Of a stretch of DNA of 64,000 nucleotides, positions 12,535-20,806 are shown in pieces. The DNA comes from F23-D06 sp963643165 (GTDB lineage: Bacteria; Bacteroidota; Bacteroidia; Bacteroidales; WCHB1-69). Below the pieces are notes generated by a model. It was not told the DNA's origin and made no database searches. It saw only the letters and a list, made by a program, of their open reading frames with translations. The translations under genes were made by a program, and so were the position numbers. The number at the start of each line of letters is the position of its first letter. The first letter of the stretch is position 1. The DNA lies in assembly GCA_963643165.1 (NCBI GenBank), contig CAVIJD010000007.1:1-64000 (forward strand), written 5' to 3'.

Positions 12535-13470
12535 ATGAAAGTTTTCAAAAAAATAGACTGGAAGAGACTGGACTGGAAGGACCTTGTCAAAAATTACGCG
12601 CTCATCGTTACGGGCACTTTCATCATGTCAATCGGCTATGTCGTGTTCGTTTCGCCATTAAAGTTGGCACCCGGCGGCGTATATGGCATCGCCATCATCT
12701 TGCACCATCTTTTCAATTTCCCCATCGGCTTGTCCGGCATCTGCCTCGACTTGCCGCTGTTGCTGATCGGCACCGTCTGGTTAGGGCCTAAATTCGGGGC
12801 CAAAACATTAGTGGGTGCGCTCACATTGCCCGCGTTCATCTCGCTTTGGGAGAAAATCTACGGCTATGCCCCGCTGATCGGGCTACCCGGGGACCCGATG
12901 GTCCCCGACCCGTCTGCCAACTTCATCATCGCCTTGTGCGGCGGCGTCATCATTGGCATAGGGCTGGGACTTGTGTTCAAGACCCGCGCCACCTCCGGCG
13001 GCACCGACATCATCGCCATGATCATCGGGAAGTACCTGAAACACATTCCACTCGGCAACATCCTCATAGTCGTGGACTCTATCGTCGTGCTGGCAGCACT
13101 GGCCGCTTTTAAAGACTGGACCATCCCGCTCTACTCGTGGCTCATCATCTACGTCACCGGCATTGTGATGGACAAGGTGGTGGCCGGCTTCCACACCAGC
13201 AAGACAGTGCTCATCATCTCCGACAGTTACGAGGAAATCCGTCTCCGCATCTTCTCCGAACTCGACCGAGGCGGCACCTTCCTTCACGGCGAGGGCATGT
13301 ACAACCACGACAAAAAGAAAATCATTTTCACCTCCATCTCACGGAAACAACTCCCCGTTTTGATTCATTTTGTACACGAAATAGACCCTAAAGCTTTCAT
13401 CACCATCTTTGCGGCATCCGAAACGATAGGAGACGGTTTTGTCCCGCTCAAAGAAAAAGCGCTTTCATAG
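12535..13470 (+). CDS. YitT family membrane protein
   Basis: A 311-aa integral membrane protein with about five or six hydrophobic segments (residues 20-215; the repeated pattern LAPGGVYGIA and RATSGGTDIIA marks the YitT/DUF161 domain) and a soluble C-terminal DUF2179 domain (about 225-305, SDSYEEIRLRIFSELDRGGT). Members are widespread in Bacteroidota and Firmicutes, and their transport role is not established. It lies 9 nt after dnaG and 8 nt before the DUF59 gene, inside one operon. The substrate is unknown. Confidence 0.9.
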   Translation: MKVFKKIDWKRLDWKDLVKNYALIVTGTFIMSIGYVVFVSPLKLAPGGVYGIAIILHHLFNFPIGLSGICLDLPLLLIGTVWLGPKFGAKTLVGALTLPAFISLWEKIYGYAPLIGLPGDPMVPDPSANFIIALCGGVIIGIGLGLVFKTRATSGGTDIIAMIIGKYLKHIPLGNILIVVDSIVVLAALAAFKDWTIPLYSWLIIYVTGIVMDKVVAGFHTSKTVLIISDSYEEIRLRIFSELDRGGTFLHGEGMYNHDKKKIIFTSISRKQLPVLIHFVHEIDPKAFITIFAASETIGDGFVPLKEKALS

Positions 13471-13478
13471 TTACAGTT

Positions 13479-13784
13479 ATGGATAATATCAGAGAAAAAA
13501 TCATTGAAGTACTGACCAACATCTACGACCCCGAGATCCCCGTCAACATCTGGGAACTGGGGTTCATCTACAAATTGGAAATCACGCCCGACAACGATGT
13601 CTATATTCTTATGACGCTGACAGCCCCCAACTGCCCTGTGGCTGAAACCTTGCCCGACGAGGTTGGCGAACGCGTCTCTTCGATTCCGGGGCTCGGAAGA
13701 GTGTCCGTGGAAGTCACCTTTGACCCGCCTTGGGACATCGACAAGATGACGGATGCCGCCAAATTGGAGTTAGGGTTGATTTGA
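13479..13784 (+). CDS. MIP18/DUF59 family Fe-S cluster assembly factor (SufT-like)
   Basis: A small 101-aa cytosolic protein of the DUF59 family, members of which help mature iron-sulfur proteins. The diagnostic segment DPEIPVNIWELGFIY is at about residues 18-32, followed by the core MTLTAPNCPVAETLP, which carries the conserved Cys. In this phylum it is often linked to the SUF system; a SufE gene is present elsewhere in the window (28770-29219). It is the last gene of the operon starting with the S41 protease. Confidence 0.88.
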   Translation: MDNIREKIIEVLTNIYDPEIPVNIWELGFIYKLEITPDNDVYILMTLTAPNCPVAETLPDEVGERVSSIPGLGRVSVEVTFDPPWDIDKMTDAAKLELGLI

Positions 13785-13809
13785 TTTTAGCCTAAATTGT
13801 TTTTTTTAG

Positions 13810-13817
13810 TACTTTTG
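13810..13817 (+). promoter_or_regulatory. -7 promoter box of the pseudouridine synthase gene
   Basis: TACTTTTG followed by CCGCC, 23 nt before the ATG at 13841, matches the Bacteroidota -7 box. Confidence 0.65.
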
Positions 13818-13840
13818 CCGCCTTTTACACGAACTGAACA

Positions 13841-15157
13841 ATGGCACGAAAATTCAACAGCGAAATATCAGAAAATGACTTCTCTTCAGAGAGAAAGCCG
13901 CGCGAAAACAAATTCAGAAACAACAAGTCTGGCAACGGAAAGTCTCGTTCATTCCATACGGGTGATGGGCGCAAAGGCGGTTTCCGTGCCGACAAAGGCA
14001 GCGGCTTTGCCGGGTCAGACGACAAACGCAGAAGTTTCCGTCCGGCACGCAAAGAGCACGGCTCTTTCAATTCCGAAGAGGGACGCAGGAGTTTTGGGCC
14101 GTCCCGGAATTATGGCGAGGAGAATGACACGCCACGCTTCAGACGCGACAATGACGCCGAAGAGGGCAGTTTCCGTCCGAGACGTAATTTCAGGAATGAG
14201 GAACGCAAACCCTATCGGGGAAAGCGCGACCAAGACCAGAACAATTTCCGTCCGCGCCGCAAGTTCAGAAACTTTGACGAAAACCCGGATGAGGAAAGAC
14301 GTCCGCGCCGCCGTGATGTGACAGCCGACTCGGACATCCTGACTGAAATTGTCAACAAACGCAGACGCGAGGGACGGCAAAACCCGCAGAAACAGAAAAT
14401 ACTCTCCCTCGAATTTGCGGAACAGCACGGCCCCATCCGCCTGAACAAGTATATAGCCAATGCCGGCATCTGCTCGCGCCGCGATGCTGACGTGCTGATC
14501 GCTTCCGGCGCCATTACGGTGAACGGCGAAGTAGTGACCGAAATGGGACACAAGGTGCTGCCCACCGACGAGGTGCGCTATGGCGACCAGGTGCTGCAAC
14601 GCGAGAAACCCGTGTATGTTTTGCTGAACAAGCCGAAAGACTATATCACCACAACGGATGACGAGCGCGACCGAGCCAATGTTATGGACCTTGTGCGCAA
14701 CGCTTGCAAAGAACGCATCTATCCCGTGGGACGCCTTGACCGCGACACGACCGGACTGCTGCTCTTCACCAACGACGGCGACTTGACCCGAAAACTGACC
14801 CATCCCAGCACGCAAATTGAGAAAACCTATCTGGTTGAACTCAACAAACCGTTGGCTGCCATCGACATGGCTGCTCTGCGCAACGGCCTCGAACTCACCG
14901 ACGGCGTCATCACCCCCGATGACGTGCAATATGTTGAGGGTGCCGAATCCAAGAAAGAAGTCGGCATTACAATACATTCCGGCAAAAACCGCATCATCCG
15001 ACGGATGTTCGAATTTTTAGGCTATGAGGTCGTAAAACTGGACCGCGTGATTTTTGCCGGGCTCACCAAAAAAGACCTCAAACGGGGAATGTGGCGTTTC
15101 CTCACAAAACAGGAAGTCGGCTTCCTCAAGATGATCGCCAACCGCAAAGACGTATAG
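13841..15157 (+). CDS. rluB: RluB-type 23S rRNA pseudouridine synthase with long Arg-rich N-terminal extension
   Basis: Isomerises uridine to pseudouridine in RNA. The catalytic part occupies roughly residues 185-438: an S4 RNA-binding domain (LNKYIANAGICSRRDADVLI), then the RsuA/RluB core with the catalytic Asp in GRLDRDTTGLLL. In front of it are about 180 residues of low-complexity Arg/Asn/Phe/Glu-rich sequence with repeats like SFRPARK, SFRPRRNF and NFRPRRKF, not needed for the fold and probably disordered and RNA-binding. Such extensions are known in Bacteroidota homologues. RluB is preferred over RluF or RsuA on core similarity, but the exact target base is an inference. It has its own -7 box 23 nt upstream. 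Confidence 0.92.
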   Translation: MARKFNSEISENDFSSERKPRENKFRNNKSGNGKSRSFHTGDGRKGGFRADKGSGFAGSDDKRRSFRPARKEHGSFNSEEGRRSFGPSRNYGEENDTPRFRRDNDAEEGSFRPRRNFRNEERKPYRGKRDQDQNNFRPRRKFRNFDENPDEERRPRRRDVTADSDILTEIVNKRRREGRQNPQKQKILSLEFAEQHGPIRLNKYIANAGICSRRDADVLIASGAITVNGEVVTEMGHKVLPTDEVRYGDQVLQREKPVYVLLNKPKDYITTTDDERDRANVMDLVRNACKERIYPVGRLDRDTTGLLLFTNDGDLTRKLTHPSTQIEKTYLVELNKPLAAIDMAALRNGLELTDGVITPDDVQYVEGAESKKEVGITIHSGKNRIIRRMFEFLGYEVVKLDRVIFAGLTKKDLKRGMWRFLTKQEVGFLKMIANRKDV

Positions 15158-15187
15158 CCTTGAAAGGTTGATTTGCACCGAAAAAGT

Positions 15188-16468
15188 ATGGATACCGGGG
15201 ACAACAAACATCCTAACTCCATGAACGGCGGCGTTGAGATTATGTCGCCGGCGGGCTCTTATGAGTCACTGGCGGCCGCAATACAGGCTGGCGCCGGTTC
15301 CGTCTATTTCGGAGTTGGCGCACTCAACATGCGCTCCCGTTCGGCGGCAAACTTCACACTCGACGACCTGCAACAGATCACTGACATCTGCCGTGAACAC
15401 CACGTCAACTCCTATCTGACCGTAAACACCATTGTCTATAACAACGAGTTGCAGCAGCTGCGCGACCTGCTCGACCGTGCCAGACAGTGTCGCGTCACGG
15501 CCGTCATTGCCTCTGACATGGCAGCGGTGCAGTATGCCCGCCAAATAGGTTTGAGCGTACACCTCTCCACCCAGTGCAACGTCACGAATGTGGAGGCGGT
15601 GCGCTACTATGCCCAATTTGCCGACGTGGTGGTCTTGGGACGAGAGTGCAACTTACTACAGGTGGCAGACATTTGCCGGACCATCCGCGAGGAAAACATA
15701 ACCGGACCCGGCGGCGACCTTGTGAAAATCGAGATGTTTGTGCATGGCGCACTTTGCATGGCGGTGTCGGGCAAGTGTTACCTGAGCCTCGACACGTTCA
15801 ATTATCCCGCCAACCGCGGGGCCTGCATACAGCCGTGCCGCCGTGCCTACCGCGTGCAAGATGCCGACAACGAGGTTGACTTGCTCGTGGACAACAAATA
15901 TATAATGTCACCCAAAGACCTCTGCACGATAGGTTTTCTTGACAAAATAATACGAGCCGGCGTGTCCGTTCTCAAAATCGAAGGGCGCGGACGCTCTGCC
16001 GAGTATGTGAAAATTGTGACACAATGCTACCGCGAAGCGCTTCAAGCTTTGAATGACGGCACTTTCGGGATTGAAAAGACCGAAAAGTGGATTGAACGGC
16101 TGAAGAGTGTCTATAACCGCGGCTTCTGGGACGGCTACTACCTCGGACGCACCATGGGAGAGTGGTCGGAGCGTTACGGCTCGCAGGCCACACGCGTCAA
16201 GCGACATATCGGCAAAGTCACCAATTACTTCAGCCGCATCGGCGTGGCGGAGATACAAATGGAAGAGGACGAACTTTCGGTTGGCGACGACATTCTGATC
16301 ATAGGTCCTACCACAGGCGTGGCAGAGAGCCCGGTGACGGAAGTGCGCTTTAACTTGCAGTCCGTCAGCAACGTACAAAAAGGCGCATGCTGTTCGGTGC
16401 CCATCGGGGAGACCGTGCGCCGCGGCGACCAGGTGTATAAGTGGACGAAAGTCCCTGACGAGTTTTAA
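15188..16468 (+). CDS. Peptidase U32 family protein (TrhP/RlhA-like RNA hydroxylation factor)
   Basis: A 426-aa cytosolic protein. The U32 signature is clear: EMFVHGALCMAVSGKC, then YPANRGACIQPCR, giving the Cys set expected to bind an iron-sulfur cluster. In other bacteria U32 relatives (TrhP, RlhA) take part in prephenate-dependent hydroxylation of tRNA or 23S rRNA, although the family was first named for collagenase activity. The ATG at 15188 is used; a TTG five codons earlier is possible. It lies 30 nt after rluB, so the two may be cotranscribed, which would fit a shared role in RNA modification. The exact substrate is not resolved. Confidence 0.9.
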   Translation: MDTGDNKHPNSMNGGVEIMSPAGSYESLAAAIQAGAGSVYFGVGALNMRSRSAANFTLDDLQQITDICREHHVNSYLTVNTIVYNNELQQLRDLLDRARQCRVTAVIASDMAAVQYARQIGLSVHLSTQCNVTNVEAVRYYAQFADVVVLGRECNLLQVADICRTIREENITGPGGDLVKIEMFVHGALCMAVSGKCYLSLDTFNYPANRGACIQPCRRAYRVQDADNEVDLLVDNKYIMSPKDLCTIGFLDKIIRAGVSVLKIEGRGRSAEYVKIVTQCYREALQALNDGTFGIEKTEKWIERLKSVYNRGFWDGYYLGRTMGEWSERYGSQATRVKRHIGKVTNYFSRIGVAEIQMEEDELSVGDDILIIGPTTGVAESPVTEVRFNLQSVSNVQKGACCSVPIGETVRRGDQVYKWTKVPDEF

Positions 16469-16539
16469 GAGCGGGGGCGCACTTGCGCCATCGCCGTGTC
16501 ACATTTTTTTGCCAAAGTATCGATATATCAAATAAAGTG

Positions 16540-16547
16540 TATCTTTG
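16540..16547 (+). promoter_or_regulatory. -7 promoter box of serC-serA
   Basis: TATCTTTG followed by CC lies 56 nt before the serC ATG at 16604. It supports the shorter serC start and gives a leader of about 50 nt. Confidence 0.65.
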
Positions 16548-16603
16548 CCACAAATTTGATAAGGCAAATAGCGTCTATAAAAAAACAATATAACTCGTTT
16601 AAT

Positions 16604-17710
16604 ATGAAAGAAGTACATAATTTCAATGCAGGACCTTGTGTCCTCCCGAAAGAAGCCATTGAATCAACGATCAATGCAATTCGCAATTTCGACAACACGG
16701 GCATTGGCCTGATGGAAATCTCTCACCGCACCCCGGGTTGGGAACGCGTTATGGCAGAAACCCGCCAGCTTTGGCGCGACCTGCTCAACATTCCTGATGA
16801 GTATGAGGTGTTGTTTTTGGGTGGTGGCGCAAGCACACAGTTCTTCACAGTGCCTGCCAACCTGCTGAAAACGAAAGCCGCTTACCTGCAGACAGGTGTC
16901 TGGGCTAAAAAATCAGCCAAAGAAGCAAAACTTTTCGGCAAAGTTGAAATCGTGGCTTCTTCTGAAGACAAGACCTACAGCTACATTCCGAAAGATTACA
17001 CCATCCCTACGGATGCCGACTATTTCCACATCACGACCAACAACACCATCTATGGTACGGAAATCAAATACGACATGGACTGCCCGATCATGCTGGTGGC
17101 CGACATGTCTTCCGACATCATGAGCCGTCCCGTTGACGTGAAGAAATACGGTCTCATCTACGGTGGTGCACAGAAAAACGTTGGTCCTGCCGGCGTAACA
17201 TTCGTCATCGTCCGCAAGGACATCCTCGGTCAGATCGGTGAACGCGCCTATATGAACCCGCTGCCCACGATGGTTGACTACCGCACGCACGCTGCTGAAG
17301 AGGCCAAGAACATCTCCATGTTCAACACACCTCCCGTACTGCCTATTTTCGTGATGCACGAGACCCTCACATGGCTCAAGAACACCATCGGCGGCGTAGA
17401 GGAGATGAACAAGATCAACATGAAGAAATCTGCTATGCTTTATGAAGAGATCGACCGCAACAGCATGTTCGTCGGCACAGTAACCAACAAGGAAGACCGT
17501 TCTATCATGAACCATTGTTGGGTGATGGCTCCGGGTTACGAAGACAAGCAGGACGCTTTCATGGCATACGCCAAAGAACGCGGCATGGTCGGCATCAAGG
17601 GACACCGCTCCGTGGGTGGCTTCCGCGCTTCTCTGTACAACGCTTGCTCCATAGAGGATGTTGAAGCTCTCGTGGCTTGTATGCAGGATTTCGAAAAGTC
17701 AAACAAATAA
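16604..17710 (+). CDS. serC: Phosphoserine aminotransferase
   Basis: A PLP enzyme that converts 3-phosphohydroxypyruvate and glutamate to O-phosphoserine, the second step of serine synthesis; it also serves pyridoxal phosphate synthesis in some bacteria. It has 368 aa, starting MKEVHNFNAGPCVLPKEA as the family does. The PLP-binding Lys lies in YGGAQKNVGPAG, about residue 199. The start at 16604 is chosen over an upstream in-frame codon because it follows the -7 box and matches the family N-terminus. serA follows after 14 nt, forming the serine pathway operon common in Bacteroidales. Codon choice is rich in GCT, GGT and TCT, suggesting high expression. Confidence 0.97.
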   Translation: MKEVHNFNAGPCVLPKEAIESTINAIRNFDNTGIGLMEISHRTPGWERVMAETRQLWRDLLNIPDEYEVLFLGGGASTQFFTVPANLLKTKAAYLQTGVWAKKSAKEAKLFGKVEIVASSEDKTYSYIPKDYTIPTDADYFHITTNNTIYGTEIKYDMDCPIMLVADMSSDIMSRPVDVKKYGLIYGGAQKNVGPAGVTFVIVRKDILGQIGERAYMNPLPTMVDYRTHAAEEAKNISMFNTPPVLPIFVMHETLTWLKNTIGGVEEMNKINMKKSAMLYEEIDRNSMFVGTVTNKEDRSIMNHCWVMAPGYEDKQDAFMAYAKERGMVGIKGHRSVGGFRASLYNACSIEDVEALVACMQDFEKSNK

Positions 17711-17724
17711 GCATACCGTCTGAA

Positions 17725-18642
17725 ATGAAAGTCTTAATTGCAACTCAGAAACCTTTTGCTAAGGCTGCCGTTGACGGCATCCGCGCCATCGTTGAAAAAG
17801 CCGGTTATGAACTGGCTCTTCTCGAGAAGTATGAAACCCCTGAGCAGCTTTATGCTGCCGTTGAGGATGTAGATGCTATGATCGTCCGCTCCGACAAGGT
17901 GACGGCTCAGGTTATCGATGCCGCCAAGAACCTTAAGGTGGTGGTAAGAGCCGGCGCCGGTTTCGACAACCTCGACCTCGCCGCTTGCACGGCTAACAAC
18001 ATCGTGGCTATGAACACCCCCGGCCAGAACTCCAACGCTGTGGCTGAACTCGCTATCGGCATGATGATCTATATGGCCCGCAACACGTTCAAACCCGGCA
18101 CGGGCACGGAACTGAAAGGCAAGAAAGTGGGCATCCAGGCTTACGGCAACGTTGGTCGCCTGGTGGCTGAAAAGGCTAAAGCCCTCGGCATGGAAGTTAT
18201 GGCTTTCGACCCGTTTGTCCCGAAAGAGAAAATGGAGGCCGAAGGCGTTGAAGTTCCTGCTACGCTCGAAGATATGTACAAGAACTGCCATTACATCTCT
18301 CTGCATATCCCCGCTAACGACCAGACCAAGAAATCTATCGGCAAGGGTCTCGTTTCTCTGATGCCGAAAGGCGGCTGCGTCATTAACACGGCTCGCAAAG
18401 AGGTTATCAATGAGGCTGAACTTCTGGACCTTATGGCAGAAAGAGAAGATATCAAATACTGCACCGATATCGCTCCTGAAGCCCTCGAAGATTTCTCCAA
18501 ATTTGAGAAACGTTTCTTCGCAACGCCGAAAAAACAAGGCGCTGAAACAGCAGAGGCTAACATCAATGCAGGTCTTGCCGCTGCAAACCAGATTGTCAAC
18601 TTCTTCGTCAATGGCGATAAGAAATTCCAGGTCAATAAATAA
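17725..18642 (+). CDS. serA: D-3-phosphoglycerate dehydrogenase, short form
   Basis: Catalyses the first step of serine synthesis, oxidising 3-phosphoglycerate with NAD+. It has 305 aa, without the C-terminal ACT domain, so the usual serine feedback site is absent. The NAD motif is GIQAYGNVGRLVA (about 135-147), and the catalytic Arg lies in INTARKEVI. Where most family members have the catalytic His (TPH-x-GA), this protein reads TPKKQGAETAEAN (Lys269/Lys270), a variation seen in the ACT-less Bacteroides-type enzymes. It lies 14 nt after serC and is followed by a hairpin and tRNA-Arg. Confidence 0.95.
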   Translation: MKVLIATQKPFAKAAVDGIRAIVEKAGYELALLEKYETPEQLYAAVEDVDAMIVRSDKVTAQVIDAAKNLKVVVRAGAGFDNLDLAACTANNIVAMNTPGQNSNAVAELAIGMMIYMARNTFKPGTGTELKGKKVGIQAYGNVGRLVAEKAKALGMEVMAFDPFVPKEKMEAEGVEVPATLEDMYKNCHYISLHIPANDQTKKSIGKGLVSLMPKGGCVINTARKEVINEAELLDLMAEREDIKYCTDIAPEALEDFSKFEKRFFATPKKQGAETAEANINAGLAAANQIVNFFVNGDKKFQVNK

Positions 18643-18659
18643 CATCTGGAAATAAAAAT

Positions 18660-18688
18660 AAAGGACGGAAAAAATTTCCGTCCTTTTT
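18660..18688 (+). terminator. Terminator of serC-serA, flush against tRNA-Arg
   Basis: Perfect 12-bp arms AAAGGACGGAAA and TTTCCGTCCTTT with a 3-nt loop and a short T-run. The T-run ends at 18688 and the tRNA begins at 18689, so the hairpin could also act as a processing signal. Confidence 0.8.
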
Positions 18689-18762
18689 GGCCCTGTAGTT
18701 CAGTTGAATAGAACGTCAGATTCCGGTTCTGAAAGTCGCGGGTTTGAGTCCCACCGGGGTCA
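18689..18762 (+). tRNA. tRNA-Arg (CCG)
   Basis: A 74-nt cloverleaf with anticodon CCG in the loop TTCCGGT. The acceptor stem GGCCCTG/CGGGGTC pairs with two G-T wobbles. The T stem GCGGG/CCCAC has a C-A mismatch at 50:64, and the T loop is TTTGAGT instead of the usual TTCGA type. No promoter box of its own is visible; the serA terminator abuts its 5' end. CCA is not encoded. Confidence 0.93.
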
Positions 18763-18785
18763 CTATCTAATGACAAGGCAACAAA

Positions 18786-19919
18786 ATGAAAATTGCTGTC
18801 AATACACGGTTGCTGCTGAAAGACAAACTGGAAGGGATAGGATGGTTTACCTATGAAAGTCTAAAGCGCATCACCTGTTCCCACCCGGAACATACATTCT
18901 ATTTTATCTTCGACAGAAAATATGACCCGGACTTCATCTTTTCTGACAATGTAGTGCCCGTGACAGCGTTTCCGCCTACTCGCCACCCCTACCTGTGGTA
19001 CGCCTATTTTGAGTTCACCATCCCATTAGTTCTCAAGAAACTGCAGCCCGACCTGTTCTTTTCTCCCGACGGCTGGCTCTCCCTGCGCACAAATGTGCCG
19101 CAAGTGAATGTTATCCACGACCTCAATTTTGAACACCGTCAGGATTTCATCCTGCCGAAACATCAGCAGTATTACACCCGCTTTTTCCCTCAATTCGCAA
19201 AAAAAGCCCGAAGAATAGCCACTGTTTCCGAGTTTTCAAAGCAAGACATCCACAAATTCTATGGCATTGACGAGGACAAAATTGACGTGGTGTATAACGG
19301 CAGCAACAATTGTTACAAGCCCCTAACGGCAGCAGAACAGCAACTTGTGCGCAACGAGTTCACAGACGGCTGTCCCTATTTTCTGTTCGTCAGTGCTATA
19401 CACAAGCGCAAGAATTTGGCCAACATCCTCCGCGCCTTTGAAGCCTATAAACAAAAAACGCACTCTAACGCCAAGTTTTTGGTCGTGGGAGCGCGGGCAG
19501 GACTGCAGGGTGATGTTGACGAGGTGTACCGGCAGATGCAGTTTGCCGCCGATGTCCGCTTTGCGGGGCATCTCGCCACCGACAGGCTGGCCGTTGTTAT
19601 GGCTTCGGCCATAGCGTTGGTTTATGCCTCCTATTTCGAGGGCTTCGGCATACCTATTGTGGAGGCGTTCAAGGCAGAAACGCCCGTTATCACCTCCAAC
19701 GTCACCGCAATGCCAGAAGTGGCGGGCGATGCCGCCTTGCTGGTAGAGCCCCATTCGGTGCAACAGATTGCAGCAGCCATGGAACAACTGGCGGCAGACG
19801 AAACGCTGAGACGCACGCTGATTGAAAAAGGGGAACAACAAAGTTTGAAGTTCAGTTGGGACCAGACCGCCGCAAGGCTTTGGCGTTGCCTTGAAAAAAC
19901 GATGCTGAACACCCAATAG
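18786..19919 (+). CDS. Glycosyltransferase, GT4 family
   Basis: A 377-aa enzyme with the GT-B fold that transfers a sugar from a nucleotide sugar to an unknown acceptor, probably in surface polysaccharide synthesis. The N-terminal half contains the acceptor domain (VNVIHDLNFEH near residue 120, a pattern of this GT4 subgroup). The C-terminal half has LFVSAIHKRKNL and the donor-binding ExxxxxxxE motif EGFGIPIVEA near residue 290. The start at 18786 immediately gives the first Rossmann strand MKIAVNTRLLL. It stands alone after tRNA-Arg, with no other polysaccharide genes nearby. Donor and acceptor are unknown. Confidence 0.9.
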   Translation: MKIAVNTRLLLKDKLEGIGWFTYESLKRITCSHPEHTFYFIFDRKYDPDFIFSDNVVPVTAFPPTRHPYLWYAYFEFTIPLVLKKLQPDLFFSPDGWLSLRTNVPQVNVIHDLNFEHRQDFILPKHQQYYTRFFPQFAKKARRIATVSEFSKQDIHKFYGIDEDKIDVVYNGSNNCYKPLTAAEQQLVRNEFTDGCPYFLFVSAIHKRKNLANILRAFEAYKQKTHSNAKFLVVGARAGLQGDVDEVYRQMQFAADVRFAGHLATDRLAVVMASAIALVYASYFEGFGIPIVEAFKAETPVITSNVTAMPEVAGDAALLVEPHSVQQIAAAMEQLAADETLRRTLIEKGEQQSLKFSWDQTAARLWRCLEKTMLNTQ

Positions 19920-19932
19920 GGTATCTTTTTCG

Positions 19933-19940
19933 TATTTTTG
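19933..19940 (+). promoter_or_regulatory. -7 promoter box of the YggS gene
   Basis: TATTTTTG followed by CGCC lies 44 nt before the ATG at 19985 and fits the Bacteroidota -7 consensus. Confidence 0.65.
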
Positions 19941-19984
19941 CGCCGCTTATCATTGCCCCGTTTGAGGCGCGAAACTATAGTGCT

Positions 19985-20656
19985 ATGGATATTGAAAAAT
20001 ATAACGAAATACTCGGAGAACTGCCTGAAAGTGTCCGCTTGATTGCCGTCTCAAAAACAAAACCTGCCGAAGATATACAGACCCTTTACGACCAAGGACA
20101 ACGCGTATTTGGCGAGAACAAGGCGCAGGAGATGAAAGCCAAACACGAAGCGCTGCCAAAAGACATCCAATGGCATTTTATCGGGCATCTGCAGACCAAC
20201 AAAATCAAATACATAGCCCCGTTTGTGACGCTCATCCACAGCATCGACAGTGCCGAATTGCTGGGTGAGGTGAACCGTCATGCCGAAAAGAACAACCGCA
20301 TAATTCCCTGCCTGCTCCAGTTTCACATAGCGGCGGAAAGCACTAAATTCGGTTTTCTTCCCGACGAGTGCGTGCAAATGCTCGAAAGCGCGCCATTCCG
20401 CGAATGGAAGAATGTGCGCATCTGCGGCGTGATGGGCATGGCCACATTTACGGACGACACCGAACAGGTGCGACGCGAGTTCAGAAACCTGAAATCCATC
20501 TTCGACATGCTGAAACAGCAATACTTTGCAGCCGACACCTCCTTTAAGGAACTGTCTATGGGCATGTCAGAAGATTACCGCATCGCCATCGAGGAGGGCA
20601 GCACGCTGGTTCGCATCGGAAGTGCCATCTTCGGAGCGCGCAACTACGCCAAATAG
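19985..20656 (+). CDS. YggS/PLPBP family pyridoxal phosphate homeostasis protein
   Basis: A 223-aa cytosolic protein that binds PLP and buffers vitamin B6 and amino/keto-acid pools; no catalysis is known for the family. The PLP Lys lies in RLIAVSKTKP (about residue 25), followed by GENKAQEMKAK, WHFIGHLQTNK and, near the end, LSMGMSEDY and STLVRIGSAIFG, all family hallmarks. It is monocistronic, with a -7 box upstream and a terminator at 20744-20776. Confidence 0.95.
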   Translation: MDIEKYNEILGELPESVRLIAVSKTKPAEDIQTLYDQGQRVFGENKAQEMKAKHEALPKDIQWHFIGHLQTNKIKYIAPFVTLIHSIDSAELLGEVNRHAEKNNRIIPCLLQFHIAAESTKFGFLPDECVQMLESAPFREWKNVRICGVMGMATFTDDTEQVRREFRNLKSIFDMLKQQYFAADTSFKELSMGMSEDYRIAIEEGSTLVRIGSAIFGARNYAK

Positions 20657-20743
20657 TCTTTGTGCCGTTTATTTTGAAGTTGTGTTGGCACGACTCCAAA
20701 GACTTATAAATACTTGTGTGAAAGAATAATCAGCGGTTGACGC

Positions 20744-20776
20744 AAAAACGGCGGTCAATATACGGCCGTTTTTTTT
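20744..20776 (+). terminator. Terminator after the YggS gene
   Basis: Arms AAAAACGGC and GCCGTTTTT around a 12-nt loop, with a run of T. The T-run almost touches the -7 box of lysS at 20778. Confidence 0.75.
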
Positions 20777-20777
20777 G

Positions 20778-20785
20778 TATTTTTG
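20778..20785 (+). promoter_or_regulatory. -7 promoter box of lysS
   Basis: TATTTTTG followed by CGG lies 21 nt before the ATG at 20807, so the in-frame codon at 20783 is too early to be the start. Confidence 0.65.
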
Positions 20786-20806
20786 CGGTTTGAAAAAAAT
20801 ACCGAT

